Below, piece after piece: positions 53,174 through 63,211 of a stretch of 64,000 nt of DNA (the stretch's first letter is position 1; every line of letters begins with the position of its first letter). A program made the position numbers and the translations under genes. The notes beneath the pieces are model-generated. The model was given only the letters and a program-made list of their open reading frames with translations. It did no database searches and had not been told where the DNA came from. This stretch comes from Shewanella cutis (GTDB lineage Bacteria > Pseudomonadota > Gammaproteobacteria > Enterobacterales > Shewanellaceae): contig NZ_JACSDI010000003.1 of NCBI RefSeq assembly GCF_022410515.1, forward strand, positions 124,001 to 188,000, read 5' to 3'.

Positions 53174-55096
53174 ATGCCAAAAATTCACAGTCTGATTGTC
53201 GGAATAAAAGATTTACCTGAAAATTTAGCGTTGTCGTGGGCTCATTTGGATGAGCAATTTTGTGTTAAACAGATGAGCCAGGCTTTTTATCAGCGGTGTC
53301 AGCGGTCTGCCGCTCAAATTATTAATCAACCGATAGGTCATATCTTTACTGGTTTTAACGAGCAATTACGCGAACAGATTGTTTGCCGTCAAAGCCCACA
53401 CATTGGATTTCAACTGCATGATCAGGAGGGCAACAGTATCCATTTCTCCCTCTACAGAGAGTGTGATGGATGGTATTTACTGTTGTCAGATATCAATTTC
53501 ACCGATCCGCAGTTTAATGAGTTACACCCCGATTATCGCCGTATTATCCAAGCTAGCGATTCATGGCTGCAACATATTGAGGATGTTATAAAATCTCCCC
53601 AAGAGGATATTTTTAAGGTTGCAGTCGCTAAGGCGATGGCGCTTACAGGTAGTCGTTATGGTTTTATTTTATTGCATCATGAGAAATCCGATTCTCTGAC
53701 CTTAGTGGCGCGCTCTGCTTATCCGAACGGTATTTGTGCGGAGGGTGGATTGCCTGAAGAAAACACTAAAATCGCCTCTTCAGACTGTCGGCTGTGGTTA
53801 GAGTGCGTAAAAAACTATCGGCCGATCATTCATAATTTAAGCGATAATGTTGGCCATATTATTAATGCAACAATGGATAACTTATTATTAAAAGAAGCTT
53901 ATTTGGCTGTGCCGATCTTATTTCGCTCGCGTATTATGGGCTTAGTCTGTGTGCTCCATCGTAGTGAGCCATACAGCCACAGTGACGCACGGTCCCTTCT
54001 GACGTTTGCCAATATTTTATGGCATTCCATTGAGCTACCAAGATCATTAAGGGCGGTATCTCGCCAATCAAAAATTATAAAAGCTCAAAAAGAGCAGTTA
54101 TCCCAATCGTTAACTCAACTGATCAGTGCTATTTCAGAAGCACTTGAACTTAAAGATGCATATACCGCAGGACATCAAAAGTCCGTCGCTCAACTCAGTT
54201 ATTTAATTGGTGAAAAGTTAGGACTATCGCCACATCGATTAGAGGGATTAAAAATAGGTGCGCTTGTGCATGACATTGGTAAGTTAGCCATTCCGTCGCA
54301 GATCTTAACTAAGCCAGCCAAACTCTCTAAGGAGGAGTTTGCGCTGATCCAAACCCATCCTCAACATGGTGCCGAAATTGTCGAAGACGTCGAGTTTCCT
54401 TGGCCGATAAGAGAGATGATCCTTCAGCACCATGAGCGTCTTGATGGCTCTGGCTATCCTGCGGGATTAACGGATAACGAAATTTTATACGAGGCTAAAA
54501 TTATTGCGGTAGCGGACGTGGCGGATTCTATTTTATCCCATAGACCCTATCGTCCCTCTTTGGGCCTTAAAAAAATGACGGAAGTGTTACGTGATGGAAA
54601 GGGGACTTTGTATGATCCTGAAATTGTTGAAACGTGTTTGACGATCTTAGTCAATCAGGAGATTAGTATTAGTGATCACATCGGGAGTGTGGTGCTTGAA
54701 CCTATAATTGAGATTTCTGCAGAGCAGGGTTTACTGGATATCAAAGCTGTTATGCTCAAGTCCAATATCAAGGTTGCTATTGTGTTGGATGATAGCCAAA
54801 AAATGATTGGGTTAGTGAGCCAAGCAATTCTTGAGCATTGGATTAGTCCCAAAATGGCGGACATCATTGAATACGATGGGATACTTTTGCATAAAAAAGC
54901 CCATCACATCATGCAAAGCAATATCGCAACCATTAATGAGGCTGCTACCCTTGAGGATGCGCGGATCCAGCTGAATCAATCAGATAATGAGTTTTTGATT
55001 GTGTTGAATAAACAGCAACGGCCGATAGGATTAATTGGTTGGCGGGCGATTGCGATGGCGAGAAGTACTATCAATGAGTATGCCCATTTAATCTAA
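53174..55096 (+). CDS. HD-GYP phosphodiesterase with GAF and CBS domains
   Basis: A 640-residue cytoplasmic signalling protein, likely degrading cyclic di-GMP. The N-terminal 130 residues are PAS-like. A GAF domain follows at about 150-290. The HD-GYP domain (about 310-500) is well kept: AGHQKSVAQLSYLIGEKLGL, VHDIGKLAIP near 365, and QHHERLDGSGYPAGL near 420. The C-terminal 120 residues (about 515-635) resemble a pair of CBS domains (VAIVLDDSQKMIGLVS and FLIVLNKQQRPIGLIGWRAI), which often bind adenine nucleotides. The ATG at 53174 follows AAGGGG by six bases. There is no membrane span, so input signals would be cytosolic. Confidence 0.88.
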   Translation: MPKIHSLIVGIKDLPENLALSWAHLDEQFCVKQMSQAFYQRCQRSAAQIINQPIGHIFTGFNEQLREQIVCRQSPHIGFQLHDQEGNSIHFSLYRECDGWYLLLSDINFTDPQFNELHPDYRRIIQASDSWLQHIEDVIKSPQEDIFKVAVAKAMALTGSRYGFILLHHEKSDSLTLVARSAYPNGICAEGGLPEENTKIASSDCRLWLECVKNYRPIIHNLSDNVGHIINATMDNLLLKEAYLAVPILFRSRIMGLVCVLHRSEPYSHSDARSLLTFANILWHSIELPRSLRAVSRQSKIIKAQKEQLSQSLTQLISAISEALELKDAYTAGHQKSVAQLSYLIGEKLGLSPHRLEGLKIGALVHDIGKLAIPSQILTKPAKLSKEEFALIQTHPQHGAEIVEDVEFPWPIREMILQHHERLDGSGYPAGLTDNEILYEAKIIAVADVADSILSHRPYRPSLGLKKMTEVLRDGKGTLYDPEIVETCLTILVNQEISISDHIGSVVLEPIIEISAEQGLLDIKAVMLKSNIKVAIVLDDSQKMIGLVSQAILEHWISPKMADIIEYDGILLHKKAHHIMQSNIATINEAATLEDARIQLNQSDNEFLIVLNKQQRPIGLIGWRAIAMARSTINEYAHLI

Positions 55097-55099
55097 AAT

Positions 55100-55135
55100 C
55101 ACTCCCCAATACCAACAAGGACTTTTGGGGGAGTG
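55100..55135 (+). terminator. Possible terminator of the HD-GYP gene
   Basis: CACTCCCC (55100-55107) can pair with GGGGAGTG (55128-55135) across a 20-nt loop. No T run follows because the MITE-like element begins at once, so function is uncertain. Confidence 0.3.
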
Positions 55136-55419
55136 CTAGGGCGTATTGATGTTTCTAGATTAACTTTTGTTCGTTCTGGCAAGCTCATTCTCGCGAAACA
55201 AGCAATGATGTGTCGTTATTCTACTCAAATGACGAGCGACTCTTATGGCAGAAAGTAAGAGCAATGGCATACCAGACGAACCCTTCGGGCAGCATTTGGA
55301 TTACTGTTTCTGCTGGGTTATTGTCCGTTTATGTAGAATAACTACATTGTACGGACGTTTGCCTTGCATAAACGTCAGCCAAATTGCTGCCTAAAACCTG
55401 AAACGTCAACACGCCCTAG
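55136..55419. mobile_element. MITE-like element, 284 bp
   Basis: The left end CTAGGGCGTATTGATGTTTC (55136-55155) and the right end GAAACGTCAACACGCCCTAG (55400-55419) are inverted repeats matching at 18 of 20 positions. Inside, GTCCGT (55323-55328) and ACGGAC form the base of a hairpin around GTAG/CTAC. There is no transposase frame. A truncated relative lies at 46015-46110, so it is a dispersed family in this genome. Confidence 0.7.
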
Positions 55420-55422
55420 TCA

Positions 55423-56247
55423 TTAATCGACGATACGTAACAGTTCGTTGATACCAACTTTGCTACGGGTTTTCGCATCCACTTTTTTCACGATAATCGC
55501 AGCATAGAGGCTGTATTTACCGCAAGCTGAGGGCAGGTTACCTGATACGACTACAGAGCCTGCTGGCACGCGGCCATAATGGACTTCACCGGTTTCACGG
55601 TCATAGATTCGGGTACTTTGGCCGATATATACGCCCATGGAAATCACTGAGCCTTCTTCAACCACGACGCCTTCAACAATCTCAGAGCGCGCACCGATAA
55701 AGCAGTTATCTTCGATAATAGTTGGGCCTGCTTGCAGTGGCTCCAGTACGCCACCAATGCCTACACCACCCGATAAATGCACGTTTTTACCAATTTGCGC
55801 GCATGAGCCTACAGTCGCCCAAGTGTCGACCATGGTTCCTTCGTCAACATAAGCGCCTAAATTAACGTAAGATGGCATTAATACGGTGTTTTTACCGATG
55901 AACGAGCCTTTACGAACAGTGGCTGAAGGCACCACGCGGATGGCTTCGGCTTTAAAGCGAGCTTCATCGTACTCGGCGAACTTTAACGGCACTTTGTCGA
56001 AATATTTGGTTTCGGCACCATCAATAACGGCGTTATCAAAAATACGGAATGACAGTAATACCGCCTTTTTCAACCATTGATGAACATGCCATTGGCCGTC
56101 GATTTTTTCAGCAACGCGCAGTTCACCCTTGTCGAGCATATTGATGACATGTTGCACATCGCTACGCACGCTAGCGTCAACAGTGCTTGGTGTGATGTCG
56201 GCACGCGCTTCAAAAGCGGCCTCAATACGTTGGCGTAAAGCCTCCAT
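55423..56247 (-). CDS. dapD: DapD, tetrahydrodipicolinate N-succinyltransferase
   Basis: A 274-residue enzyme of the succinylase branch of lysine/diaminopimelate synthesis. It has the left-handed parallel beta-helix of hexapeptide transferases ([40 protein letters not shown] and [20 protein letters not shown]) and the C-terminal [16 protein letters not shown] end. Length and sequence are standard. It lies 18 bp after glnD on the same strand and is probably co-transcribed with it, as in many gammaproteobacteria. Confidence 0.97.
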   Translation of the reverse strand: MEALRQRIEAAFEARADITPSTVDASVRSDVQHVINMLDKGELRVAEKIDGQWHVHQWLKKAVLLSFRIFDNAVIDGAETKYFDKVPLKFAEYDEARFKAEAIRVVPSATVRKGSFIGKNTVLMPSYVNLGAYVDEGTMVDTWATVGSCAQIGKNVHLSGGVGIGGVLEPLQAGPTIIEDNCFIGARSEIVEGVVVEEGSVISMGVYIGQSTRIYDRETGEVHYGRVPAGSVVVSGNLPSACGKYSLYAAIIVKKVDAKTRSKVGINELLRIVD

Positions 56248-56265
56248 TTACTTCTCCCGTTGTGG

Positions 56266-58851
56266 TTAATTGGTTGACTCTGTGTTGATGGCGCTCAGTG
56301 CGCTAATCAAGGCTTCCTTGAGCGTATGCTCTTGGGTTTCATTGAGTTGCAAGCCATCATTGGTTTGCAAAATAAAAAAGTCTTCCGCTCGCTCGCCGAT
56401 GGTGGTGATTTTGGCGGAGAGCAAAGTCGTGTTGCAACGATAAAAAATATCGCCCACTTTAGCTAATAATCCCGGTGTATCCAAGGCGATAAGCTCCATC
56501 ATACTTGTACCATGACGGTTACTCTCAAGGAAACTCACTTGGGTGGGAACATTAAAAGGTTTCATCTTGCGCGACAGTTTTCTAAAGCGTGGCAGTTTAG
56601 GGTTATCACTGGCGAGCGCTTTTTCAAGGGCTTTACGGATACTTTGTATGCGCGAGAGTTGGCTGACGGGCTCGCCGTCTTGCTCGAGGATAACAAAGGT
56701 GTCTAGCGCGTAATTATCTTTTGATGTCATGATGTTAGCATCATGAACGTTAATGTTTTTATTGTCTAGCACCGCCATCACAGTAGCAAATAACTTAGGT
56801 CTGTCTTGGCAATAGACAAATAGCTCTGTGCCGCCGCGGGTCGTGTGTTTTGAAACCAGCACTAAGGGTTCATCTACCTGCTTATGCTTGAGGATGGCTT
56901 CAGCATGCCAAGCTACCTGATTGGGCTGGTGGCGCAAAAAGTAGTCGGCCTTAAAGCGTTGCCAAAGGGTATCTAAATCTTTTTCTTTAATGCCGCGCCG
57001 CAGTAATTCTTTTTTGGCCTTGGCTTGGTATTCGCGCACCCTAGCCCGAATATCGACGGGCTTTTCTTTGCCGCGCGCGAGCACCCTTTGGGTGGAAAAA
57101 TATAAGTCGCGCAGTAGTGAGCCTTTCCAGTTATTCCAAGTCTTTTCGTTGGTGGCGCAGATATCGGCCACGGTTAAACAGTACAAATAACTTAAATGCA
57201 CCGCATCGCGCACTTTGCTGGCAAAGTCCGCGACCACATCGGGATCGGAAATATCACGGCGCTGGGCTGTCACCGACATCACTAAGTGATTCTCAACCAG
57301 CCAAGCGACTAAGCGGCCATCGTGGTCGTTCAAGCCATGAAGTTTACAGAAGGCGAGGGCATCGCTTGAGCCAAGCTTGCTGTGATCGCCGCCGCGGCCC
57401 TTGGCGATATCATGGAAAATGGCGCCGAGCACTAACAAACCTTTTTTCGGCAACTGGTTTATCAGCACTGAGCCTAAAGGAAACTCTTCTTTTTGTTCTG
57501 GCTGCGAGAAGCGTTCGATATTGAGCAGCAATCTGTGGGTGTGTTCATCCACCGTATAGGCGTGGAACAGGTCAAACTGCATTTGGCCTTCAATATTACG
57601 CCAAGCAGGTAAATAGGCTGAGAGCACCCCGTGCTTATGCATAAGTGATAACGCTGCAATACCGCGTGGATGCTTTAATATCTCCATAAAGGCTTGGCGG
57701 CACAGTGGATTTTCTTGCAAGGGTTGCTGCTGCGCCCGGCGTGCACGCCTTAGTGAGCGCAGTGTTGGCGCATAAATGCCTTTAATATTGGAGTTTTTGG
57801 CAATATGCACAAACAAACGCACAATTTCTTCGCCGCTATCGAATAGATCGTCGCTTAATGCTTCGATAAAGGCGCCACGGCGCTGATAGTTATCATCAAT
57901 GGCTTGGATTTCTAAAGCTTTCGTTTGACCAAGAGTTGCCCGCTTAAACAGTTGCAGCAGCATTTCGTTGAGTTCCATCACGCGGCGTACCGTGCGATAG
58001 TAACGTTTCATCATTTGCTCAACGGCAAGTTGGGTGGCGTCTTCGTACCCCATCAACTCGGCTACTTGACGCTGTACGTCAAACAGCAGGCGGTTTTCAT
58101 CACGGCCTACAGCCATGTGCAGGGCAAAACGCAGCTTCCATAAAAAATGCTGACACTCGAGCAGCTCTTCTAATTCGGCGGGTTCTAAAAACTCATATTC
58201 AACCAGTTCTTCTAGGCGCGAGGCGCCAAAGTGGCGCATGGCGACCCAGGCGATGGTTTGAATATCCCGAAGGCCGCCCGGACAACTTTTTATATTGGGT
58301 TCAAGATCAAAGGCACTCGCCTTGGCATGGCGAGCATTTTGCTCATCCCGTTTGGCGATAAAGAAGTTGCTCGAAGTCCAAAAATCGCTTTGACGAATGG
58401 CATCATAGAGCTGGTCAAATAAGGTTTCAGGCCCTGTGAGCAAGCGCGCCTCAAGCAAGTTGGTGGCAATGGTAATGTCGTCTCGACCAAGGCGCAACGT
58501 ATCATCGAGGGTACGGACGCTATGACCAATCTCGAGATTTGCGTCCCATAAAAAGGCGATAAATTCGCTTAGCGTGGTTTCAGCGGCTTTTGATAATTCA
58601 CCTTCGAAGAGAAATAACAGGTCGACATCCGAGTGAGGATGCAGCTCTCCTCGGCCGTAACCGCCAACGGCAATCAGGGCGATAGGGTATTGGTCTAGGC
58701 CATGCTGTTGCCAGGCCTGTTTAACGAGGGAATCAACAAACTGACAGCGCTGAGTGACTAGCTCTTCAATCGGGGTTTTGGCTTTGAATCTTGCTAAAAG
58801 CGTTTGATTCTGTTCGATTAATGATTGTTTTGCTAGCAGCGCTGTATTCAT
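56266..58851 (-). CDS. glnD: GlnD, bifunctional uridylyltransferase/uridylyl-removing enzyme
   Basis: An 861-residue nitrogen sensor that uridylylates PII proteins when glutamine is low and reverses this when it is high. The nucleotidyltransferase site is [20 protein letters not shown] (about 63-82). The HD hydrolase site is [20 protein letters not shown] (about 480-500). Two ACT domains form the C-terminus (about 680-760 with [20 protein letters not shown], and about 785-855 with [20 protein letters not shown]). It lies between map and dapD; an intergenic hairpin separates it from map. Confidence 0.97.
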   Translation of the reverse strand: MNTALLAKQSLIEQNQTLLARFKAKTPIEELVTQRCQFVDSLVKQAWQQHGLDQYPIALIAVGGYGRGELHPHSDVDLLFLFEGELSKAAETTLSEFIAFLWDANLEIGHSVRTLDDTLRLGRDDITIATNLLEARLLTGPETLFDQLYDAIRQSDFWTSSNFFIAKRDEQNARHAKASAFDLEPNIKSCPGGLRDIQTIAWVAMRHFGASRLEELVEYEFLEPAELEELLECQHFLWKLRFALHMAVGRDENRLLFDVQRQVAELMGYEDATQLAVEQMMKRYYRTVRRVMELNEMLLQLFKRATLGQTKALEIQAIDDNYQRRGAFIEALSDDLFDSGEEIVRLFVHIAKNSNIKGIYAPTLRSLRRARRAQQQPLQENPLCRQAFMEILKHPRGIAALSLMHKHGVLSAYLPAWRNIEGQMQFDLFHAYTVDEHTHRLLLNIERFSQPEQKEEFPLGSVLINQLPKKGLLVLGAIFHDIAKGRGGDHSKLGSSDALAFCKLHGLNDHDGRLVAWLVENHLVMSVTAQRRDISDPDVVADFASKVRDAVHLSYLYCLTVADICATNEKTWNNWKGSLLRDLYFSTQRVLARGKEKPVDIRARVREYQAKAKKELLRRGIKEKDLDTLWQRFKADYFLRHQPNQVAWHAEAILKHKQVDEPLVLVSKHTTRGGTELFVYCQDRPKLFATVMAVLDNKNINVHDANIMTSKDNYALDTFVILEQDGEPVSQLSRIQSIRKALEKALASDNPKLPRFRKLSRKMKPFNVPTQVSFLESNRHGTSMMELIALDTPGLLAKVGDIFYRCNTTLLSAKITTIGERAEDFFILQTNDGLQLNETQEHTLKEALISALSAINTESTN

Positions 58852-58884
58852 CGAGTCCCTTGTTTGGATGCGTTAAGATATTTG

Positions 58885-58920
58885 CTATCCACCAAGGTCA
58901 TATTATGGCTTGGTGGATAG
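58885..58920 (-). terminator. Hairpin between map and glnD
   Basis: CTATCCACCAAG (58885-58896) and CTTGGTGGATAG (58909-58920) form a perfect 12-bp stem with a 12-nt loop. No T run follows on either strand, so it may be an attenuator, an RNA processing site or a stability element rather than a full terminator. Confidence 0.5.
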
Positions 58921-58934
58921 TTTAACGATTGTTA

Positions 58935-59732
58935 TTAGTGATTAATGATCCGCGGGAAATCTTCCTCATCGCGCAGCGTCAGGACTTCAACACCGTTTGG
59001 GGTCACTAATAACGTGTGTTCCCACTGGGCTGAGTTTTTACCATCGGAGGTCGTTACCGTCCAGTTATCGTCACGATCTAGTACTGTGGTGTGACGACCG
59101 GCGTTGATCATCGGCTCAATAGTAAAACACATGCCTGGGCGTAAAATGGTGTTGTCGCCATTACGGTAGTGCATCACTTGGGGTTCTTCATGGAAACCCG
59201 CGCCAATACCGTGGCCACAATAATCTTGCACGATGGAATATTTCTCAAGGCCTGTTTTGCTGGCTTTGATGAATTTTTCAATAGTATTGCCGATTTCGCC
59301 CAGTTTTAACCCTGGACGAACCTTACGAATGGCAAGATATAAACTCTCTTGGGCGATGCGGCACAGACGCTTGTCCTTAGGACTCACTTCACCAATTAAG
59401 AACATTTTAGAGGTATCGCCGTGGTAACCATCTTTAATAACAGTGATATCGATGTTGAGAATATCGCCATCCTTTAAAACGCGATCGCTCGGAATTCCGT
59501 GGCAAATCACGTTGTTTAACGAAGTACAGATAGATTTTGGAAAACCATGGTAGTTGAGCGGAGCTGAAATCGCGCCTTGCTCTTCGGTATATTTTGCGCA
59601 GATATCGTTCAATTCATTAGTGCTGACCCCCACCTTAACATAAGGCGCGATCATTTCTAACACCTGTGCCGCAAGCTTACCCGCTGCGCGCATTTTCTCG
59701 ATTTCTTCTGCTGTCTTAATGACTATACTCAT
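58935..59732 (-). CDS. map: Methionine aminopeptidase, type I
   Basis: A 265-residue metalloprotease removing the initiator methionine from nascent proteins. The five metal ligands sit in NIDITVIKDGYHGDTSKMF (two Asp), CGHGIGAGFHEEPQV (His), MCFTIEPMINAG (Glu) and SAQWEHTLLVT (Glu). The ATG at 59732 matches the usual family start (MSIVIKTAEEIEKMR); the frame is open upstream to 59774. It is divergent from rpsB, the classical map/rpsB arrangement. Confidence 0.97.
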   Translation of the reverse strand: MSIVIKTAEEIEKMRAAGKLAAQVLEMIAPYVKVGVSTNELNDICAKYTEEQGAISAPLNYHGFPKSICTSLNNVICHGIPSDRVLKDGDILNIDITVIKDGYHGDTSKMFLIGEVSPKDKRLCRIAQESLYLAIRKVRPGLKLGEIGNTIEKFIKASKTGLEKYSIVQDYCGHGIGAGFHEEPQVMHYRNGDNTILRPGMCFTIEPMINAGRHTTVLDRDDNWTVTTSDGKNSAQWEHTLLVTPNGVEVLTLRDEEDFPRIINH

Positions 59733-59788
59733 TGTGTTTTCTCTTGTGTCTTCGATGTCTATTGGCGCCATCAACCCGATGCAAAAAT

Positions 59789-59817
59789 TTGTGCTTTAGG
59801 GCTATTTATGGTATAAA
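59789..59817 (+). promoter_or_regulatory. Probable rpsB promoter
   Basis: TTGTGC (59789-59794) and TATAAA (59812-59817) are separated by exactly 17 bp, and the -10 is followed by a GC-rich discriminator (GCGCGCC), as expected for growth-rate- and stringent-controlled ribosomal promoters. Transcription would start near 59824, giving a leader of about 220 nt. Confidence 0.55.
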
Positions 59818-59944
59818 GCGCGCCGTTATGTTTAAGTCTTGATGAATTACCCAAGCTCAGCTTTAAACTGCTTTTGGGCGATAGCAAAACTAAAGATGGC
59901 GGCCATTATACATGGCAATTTATCTAAATACTAAATCACACACG

Positions 59945-60042
59945 TGTCGACACATTCTTCGGGGTGCCCTCAGCTGTTAACTGCGGGGTCGAAGACATGG
60001 GATACGTGGAGGTCTAACCCCCTAAATTTTAAGGTAATAGAA
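59945..60042 (+). promoter_or_regulatory. rpsB leader, candidate S2 autoregulatory structure
   Basis: The leader before rpsB can fold: CTTCG near 59956 pairs with CGAAG near 59990, enclosing GGGTGCCC and a GGGG stretch. In gammaproteobacteria the rpsB leader is a conserved structure bound by S2 to repress rpsB-tsf. I infer the same role from position and fold; the match to the conserved consensus was not computed. Confidence 0.45.
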
Positions 60043-60771
60043 ATGACTACAGTTTCAATGCGCGATATGCTCCAGGCCGGTGTCCACTTCGGTCACCAAA
60101 CCCGTTACTGGAACCCAAAAATGAAGCCATTCATTTTCGGTGCTCGCAACGGCGTTCACATCATCAACCTTGAGCATACAGTGCCAATGTTCAATGAAGC
60201 ACTGGCTTTCATCAGCAACGTTGCTTCAAAGAAAGGTAAAGTATTATTCGTTGGTACTAAACGTGCTGCTGGCGAAGCGATCAAAGAAGCTGCAATTTCT
60301 TGTGATCAGTACTATGTTGATCACCGTTGGTTAGGCGGTATGCTGACTAACTGGAAAACCGTTCGTCAGTCAATCAAACGTCTGAAAGAACTGGAAAGCC
60401 AATCAGTAGACGGTACTTTCGACAAGCTGACCAAAAAAGAAGCGCTGATGCGTACTCGTGAGCTTGAAAAGCTGGAAAAATCTTTAGGCGGTATTAAAAA
60501 CATGGGCGGCCTGCCAGACGTATTATTCGTTATCGGCGCTGACCACGAGCATATCGCTATTAAAGAAGCTAACAACCTGGGTATCCCTGTTGTTGCAGTT
60601 GTTGATACTAACTCTGCGCCAGATGGTGTTAACTACATCGTTCCTGGTAACGACGACGCGATGCGTGCTATTCGCCTGTACACTACTTCTGTTGCTGCAG
60701 CAGCTAATGCTGGCCGTGGTCAAGATTTAGCTGTTCAAGCTGAGCAAGACGGTTTCGTAGAAGCCGAATAA
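60043..60771 (+). CDS. rpsB: Ribosomal protein S2
   Basis: A 242-residue small-subunit protein. The start is the ATG at 60043 after AAGG, giving [20 protein letters not shown], the universal S2 N-terminus; the frame open from 59944 covers only leader sequence. Other markers are [37 protein letters not shown] and [20 protein letters not shown]. It is the first gene of the rpsB-tsf unit, with an attenuator before tsf. Confidence 0.98.
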   Translation: MTTVSMRDMLQAGVHFGHQTRYWNPKMKPFIFGARNGVHIINLEHTVPMFNEALAFISNVASKKGKVLFVGTKRAAGEAIKEAAISCDQYYVDHRWLGGMLTNWKTVRQSIKRLKELESQSVDGTFDKLTKKEALMRTRELEKLEKSLGGIKNMGGLPDVLFVIGADHEHIAIKEANNLGIPVVAVVDTNSAPDGVNYIVPGNDDAMRAIRLYTTSVAAAANAGRGQDLAVQAEQDGFVEAE

Positions 60772-60824
60772 TAATAAGGCGGGATGAGTTTCATCACCCT
60801 TATTAACCAAGATTTTGATTGGTT

Positions 60825-60852
60825 AACAGGGGCCATTCGGCCCCTGTTTTAT
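60825..60852 (+). terminator. Attenuator/terminator between rpsB and tsf
   Basis: AACAGGGGCC (60825-60834) and GGCCCCTGTT (60839-60848) form a 10-bp stem with a 4-nt loop and a short T tract. A hairpin at this place is usual and reduces, rather than stops, transcription into tsf. Confidence 0.8.
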
Positions 60853-60890
60853 ATCTGCAAATTAGTCGAATTTTTAGAGAGGATTTAACA

Positions 60891-61742
60891 ATGGCAATTT
60901 CTGCTGCCCAAGTTAAAGAACTGCGCGAGCGTACTGGCGCAGGCATGATGGATTGTAAAAAAGCGTTAGAAGAAACCAACGGCGACATGGAGTTAGCAAT
61001 TGACAACATGCGTAAGTCTGGTGCTGCTAAAGCTGCTAAGAAAGCAGGTAACATTGCTGCTGACGGTACTATCCTGATCAAAAACGGTGAAGGTTTCGCA
61101 GTACTGTTAGAAGTAAACTGCCAAACTGACTTCGTTGCTAAAGATGCGAACTTCTTAGGTTTTGCTAACGCTGTTTTAGACGTTGCTGCAGCGTCTAAAG
61201 TGACTTTAGAAGACTTAAAAGCCCAATTCGAAGAAGCACGTGTTGCTCTGGTTGCTAAAATCGGTGAAAACATCAACGTTCGTCGCGTTGAGTACATCGA
61301 CGGCACTCAATTAGCTTCTTACCGTCACGGTGAGCGTATTGGTGTAGTTGTAACGGGTGAAGCGGACGAGGAAACTCTGAAGCACCTAGCTATGCACGTT
61401 GCTGCTTCTAAGCCAGAATACGTTAACCCAGAAGACGTTCCAGCTGACGTAGTTGCTCGCGAACAAGCTCTGCAAATCGAAATCTCTATGAATGAAGGCA
61501 AACCTGCTGACATCGCAGAGAAAATGGTTGTTGGTCGTATGAAGAAGTTCACAGGTGAGATTTCTCTGACTGGTCAAGCTTACATCATGGAACCAAAGAA
61601 AACTGTTGGCGAATTCTTGAAAGAGAAAGGCGCTAAAGTCACTAACTTCATCCGTTTAGAAGTTGGTGAAGGTATTGAGAAGAAAGAAGAAGATTTCGCA
61701 GCTGAAGTTGCTGCTCAAATCGCTGCTTCTAAAAAGGCTTAA
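60891..61742 (+). CDS. tsf: Elongation factor Ts
   Basis: A 283-residue guanine-nucleotide exchange factor for EF-Tu. The start is the ATG at 60891 after AGAGAGG, giving [20 protein letters not shown]. Family markers are [18 protein letters not shown], the EF-Tu contact [11 protein letters not shown], and the dimerisation-type C-terminal region ending [14 protein letters not shown]. Length and order are standard; it is followed by a terminator. Confidence 0.98.
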   Translation: MAISAAQVKELRERTGAGMMDCKKALEETNGDMELAIDNMRKSGAAKAAKKAGNIAADGTILIKNGEGFAVLLEVNCQTDFVAKDANFLGFANAVLDVAAASKVTLEDLKAQFEEARVALVAKIGENINVRRVEYIDGTQLASYRHGERIGVVVTGEADEETLKHLAMHVAASKPEYVNPEDVPADVVAREQALQIEISMNEGKPADIAEKMVVGRMKKFTGEISLTGQAYIMEPKKTVGEFLKEKGAKVTNFIRLEVGEGIEKKEEDFAAEVAAQIAASKKA

Positions 61743-61763
61743 TCGCCAACGCTAAATACCCCC

Positions 61764-61793
61764 AAGACCGCAGCAATGGCTGCGGTCTTGTTA
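61764..61793 (+). terminator. Terminator after tsf
   Basis: AAGACCGCAG (61764-61773) pairs with CTGCGGTCTT (61780-61789) around a 6-nt loop, followed by GTTA. The weak T tract may allow some read-through into pyrH. Confidence 0.7.
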
Positions 61794-61812
61794 TGACCAG
61801 GATATAAAAATT

Positions 61813-62541
61813 ATGAGCACCAATCCAAAACCTGCATTTAGACGCATTCTTCTAAAATTAAGTGGCGAGGCACTGATGGGCGACGAAGGCTTCGGCATCG
61901 ACCCTAAAGTGTTAGATCGCATGGCTCAAGAAGTGAAAGAGCTGGTAGAGTTAGGCATTCAGGTGGGGGTGGTCATTGGTGGTGGTAATCTATTTCGCGG
62001 TGAAGGCTTAGCAAAAGCGGGCATGAATCGTGTGGTGGGCGATCACATGGGTATGCTGGCAACGGTTATGAACGGCTTGGCCATGCGTGATGCCCTGCAC
62101 CGTGCCTATGTTAATGCTCGTCTGATGTCGGCTATCCCATTAAAAGGGGTGTGCGATGACTACAATTGGGCTGAGGCGATCAGCTTATTAAAATCAGGTC
62201 GTGTGGTGATTTTTGCTGCAGGTACTGGTAACCCATTCTGCACTACCGATTCTGCTGCTTGCTTACGCGGCATTGAAATCGAAGCAGAAGTCGTGCTAAA
62301 AGGCACTAAAGTTGACGGCGTTTATTCTGACGACCCGATGAAAAATCCAGAAGCAGTGAAGTACGATGAATTAACATACACTGAAGTGCTGGATAAAGAA
62401 TTAAAAGTAATGGACTTAGCAGCCTTTACGATGGCGCGTGATCATGACATGCCAATCCTAGTATTCAACATGAACAAGCCTGGTGCCCTGCGCCGCGTGG
62501 TCATGGGTGAAGAAGAAGGCACAATGATCAAAGCGAAATAA
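61813..62541 (+). CDS. pyrH: UMP kinase
   Basis: A 242-residue bacterial-type UMP kinase (amino-acid kinase fold) converting UMP to UDP. Markers are [20 protein letters not shown] at the N-terminus, the glycine loop [13 protein letters not shown], and [20 protein letters not shown] with the nucleotide-binding [13 protein letters not shown]. It is placed between tsf and frr as in most bacteria, with about 30 bp to frr. Confidence 0.98.
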
Positions 62542-62571
62542 GTTATTCAATGACCAAGAAGGACATTTAAC

Positions 62572-63129
62572 GTGATTGCAGATATTAAAAAAGATGCTCA
62601 AGAGCGCATGGGTAAATGCGTTGACGCGACTAAAAATCAAATGGCTAAAGTACGTACTGGTCGTGCACACCCAAGCTTACTGGACTCAATCCAAGTATCT
62701 TACTACGGTACTATGACACCGCTTAACCAAGTGGCAAACGTGGGCGTTGAAGATGCGCGTACTTTGTCAGTAACCGTATTTGACCGCAGCGCAATCCAAG
62801 CGGTTGAGAAAGCCATCATGAGCTCTGATTTAGGTTTAAACCCTATGTCAGCGGGTGCGACCTTACGTATTCCATTACCTGCGCTGACTGAAGAGCGTCG
62901 TAAAGATTTTATCAAAGTAGTACGTGCTGAAGCCGAAGGTGGCCGTGTGGCGATTCGTAACGTACGTCGCGATGCGATTTCTGATGTGAAGAAACTCGAA
63001 AAAGCCAAAGAATGTACTGAAGATGATGTCCGTCGCTTTGAAGATGAAGTACAAAAGTTCACCGATGCTCATATCAAGAAGGTCGATGAGATTTTAGCGG
63101 CCAAAGAAATTGAGTTGATGGAAGTCTAA
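62572..63129 (+). CDS. frr: Ribosome recycling factor
   Basis: A 185-residue factor that, with EF-G, splits the post-termination ribosome. It starts with GTG at 62572 after AAGGA. Markers are [40 protein letters not shown] and [20 protein letters not shown]. Length is standard. Confidence 0.98.
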   Translation: MIADIKKDAQERMGKCVDATKNQMAKVRTGRAHPSLLDSIQVSYYGTMTPLNQVANVGVEDARTLSVTVFDRSAIQAVEKAIMSSDLGLNPMSAGATLRIPLPALTEERRKDFIKVVRAEAEGGRVAIRNVRRDAISDVKKLEKAKECTEDDVRRFEDEVQKFTDAHIKKVDEILAAKEIELMEV

Positions 63130-63156
63130 TCTCAGGCGCTATAAGCTAGAGTTGCT

Positions 63157-63195
63157 ACGCCGTGTAGGGGTATACTACACGGCGTTTGTCTATTT
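63157..63195 (+). terminator. Terminator between frr and uppS
   Basis: ACGCCGTGTAG (63157-63167) pairs perfectly with CTACACGGCGT (63175-63185), followed by TTGTCTATTTT. Confidence 0.8.
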
Positions 63196-63211
63196 TAAAG
63201 GGTTGTATTAG

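Noticed and set aside
59944..60042. Upstream extension of the rpsB frame
   Set aside because: The conserved S2 start [10 protein letters not shown] lies at 60043 with its own ribosome site; the upstream part is the structured leader.
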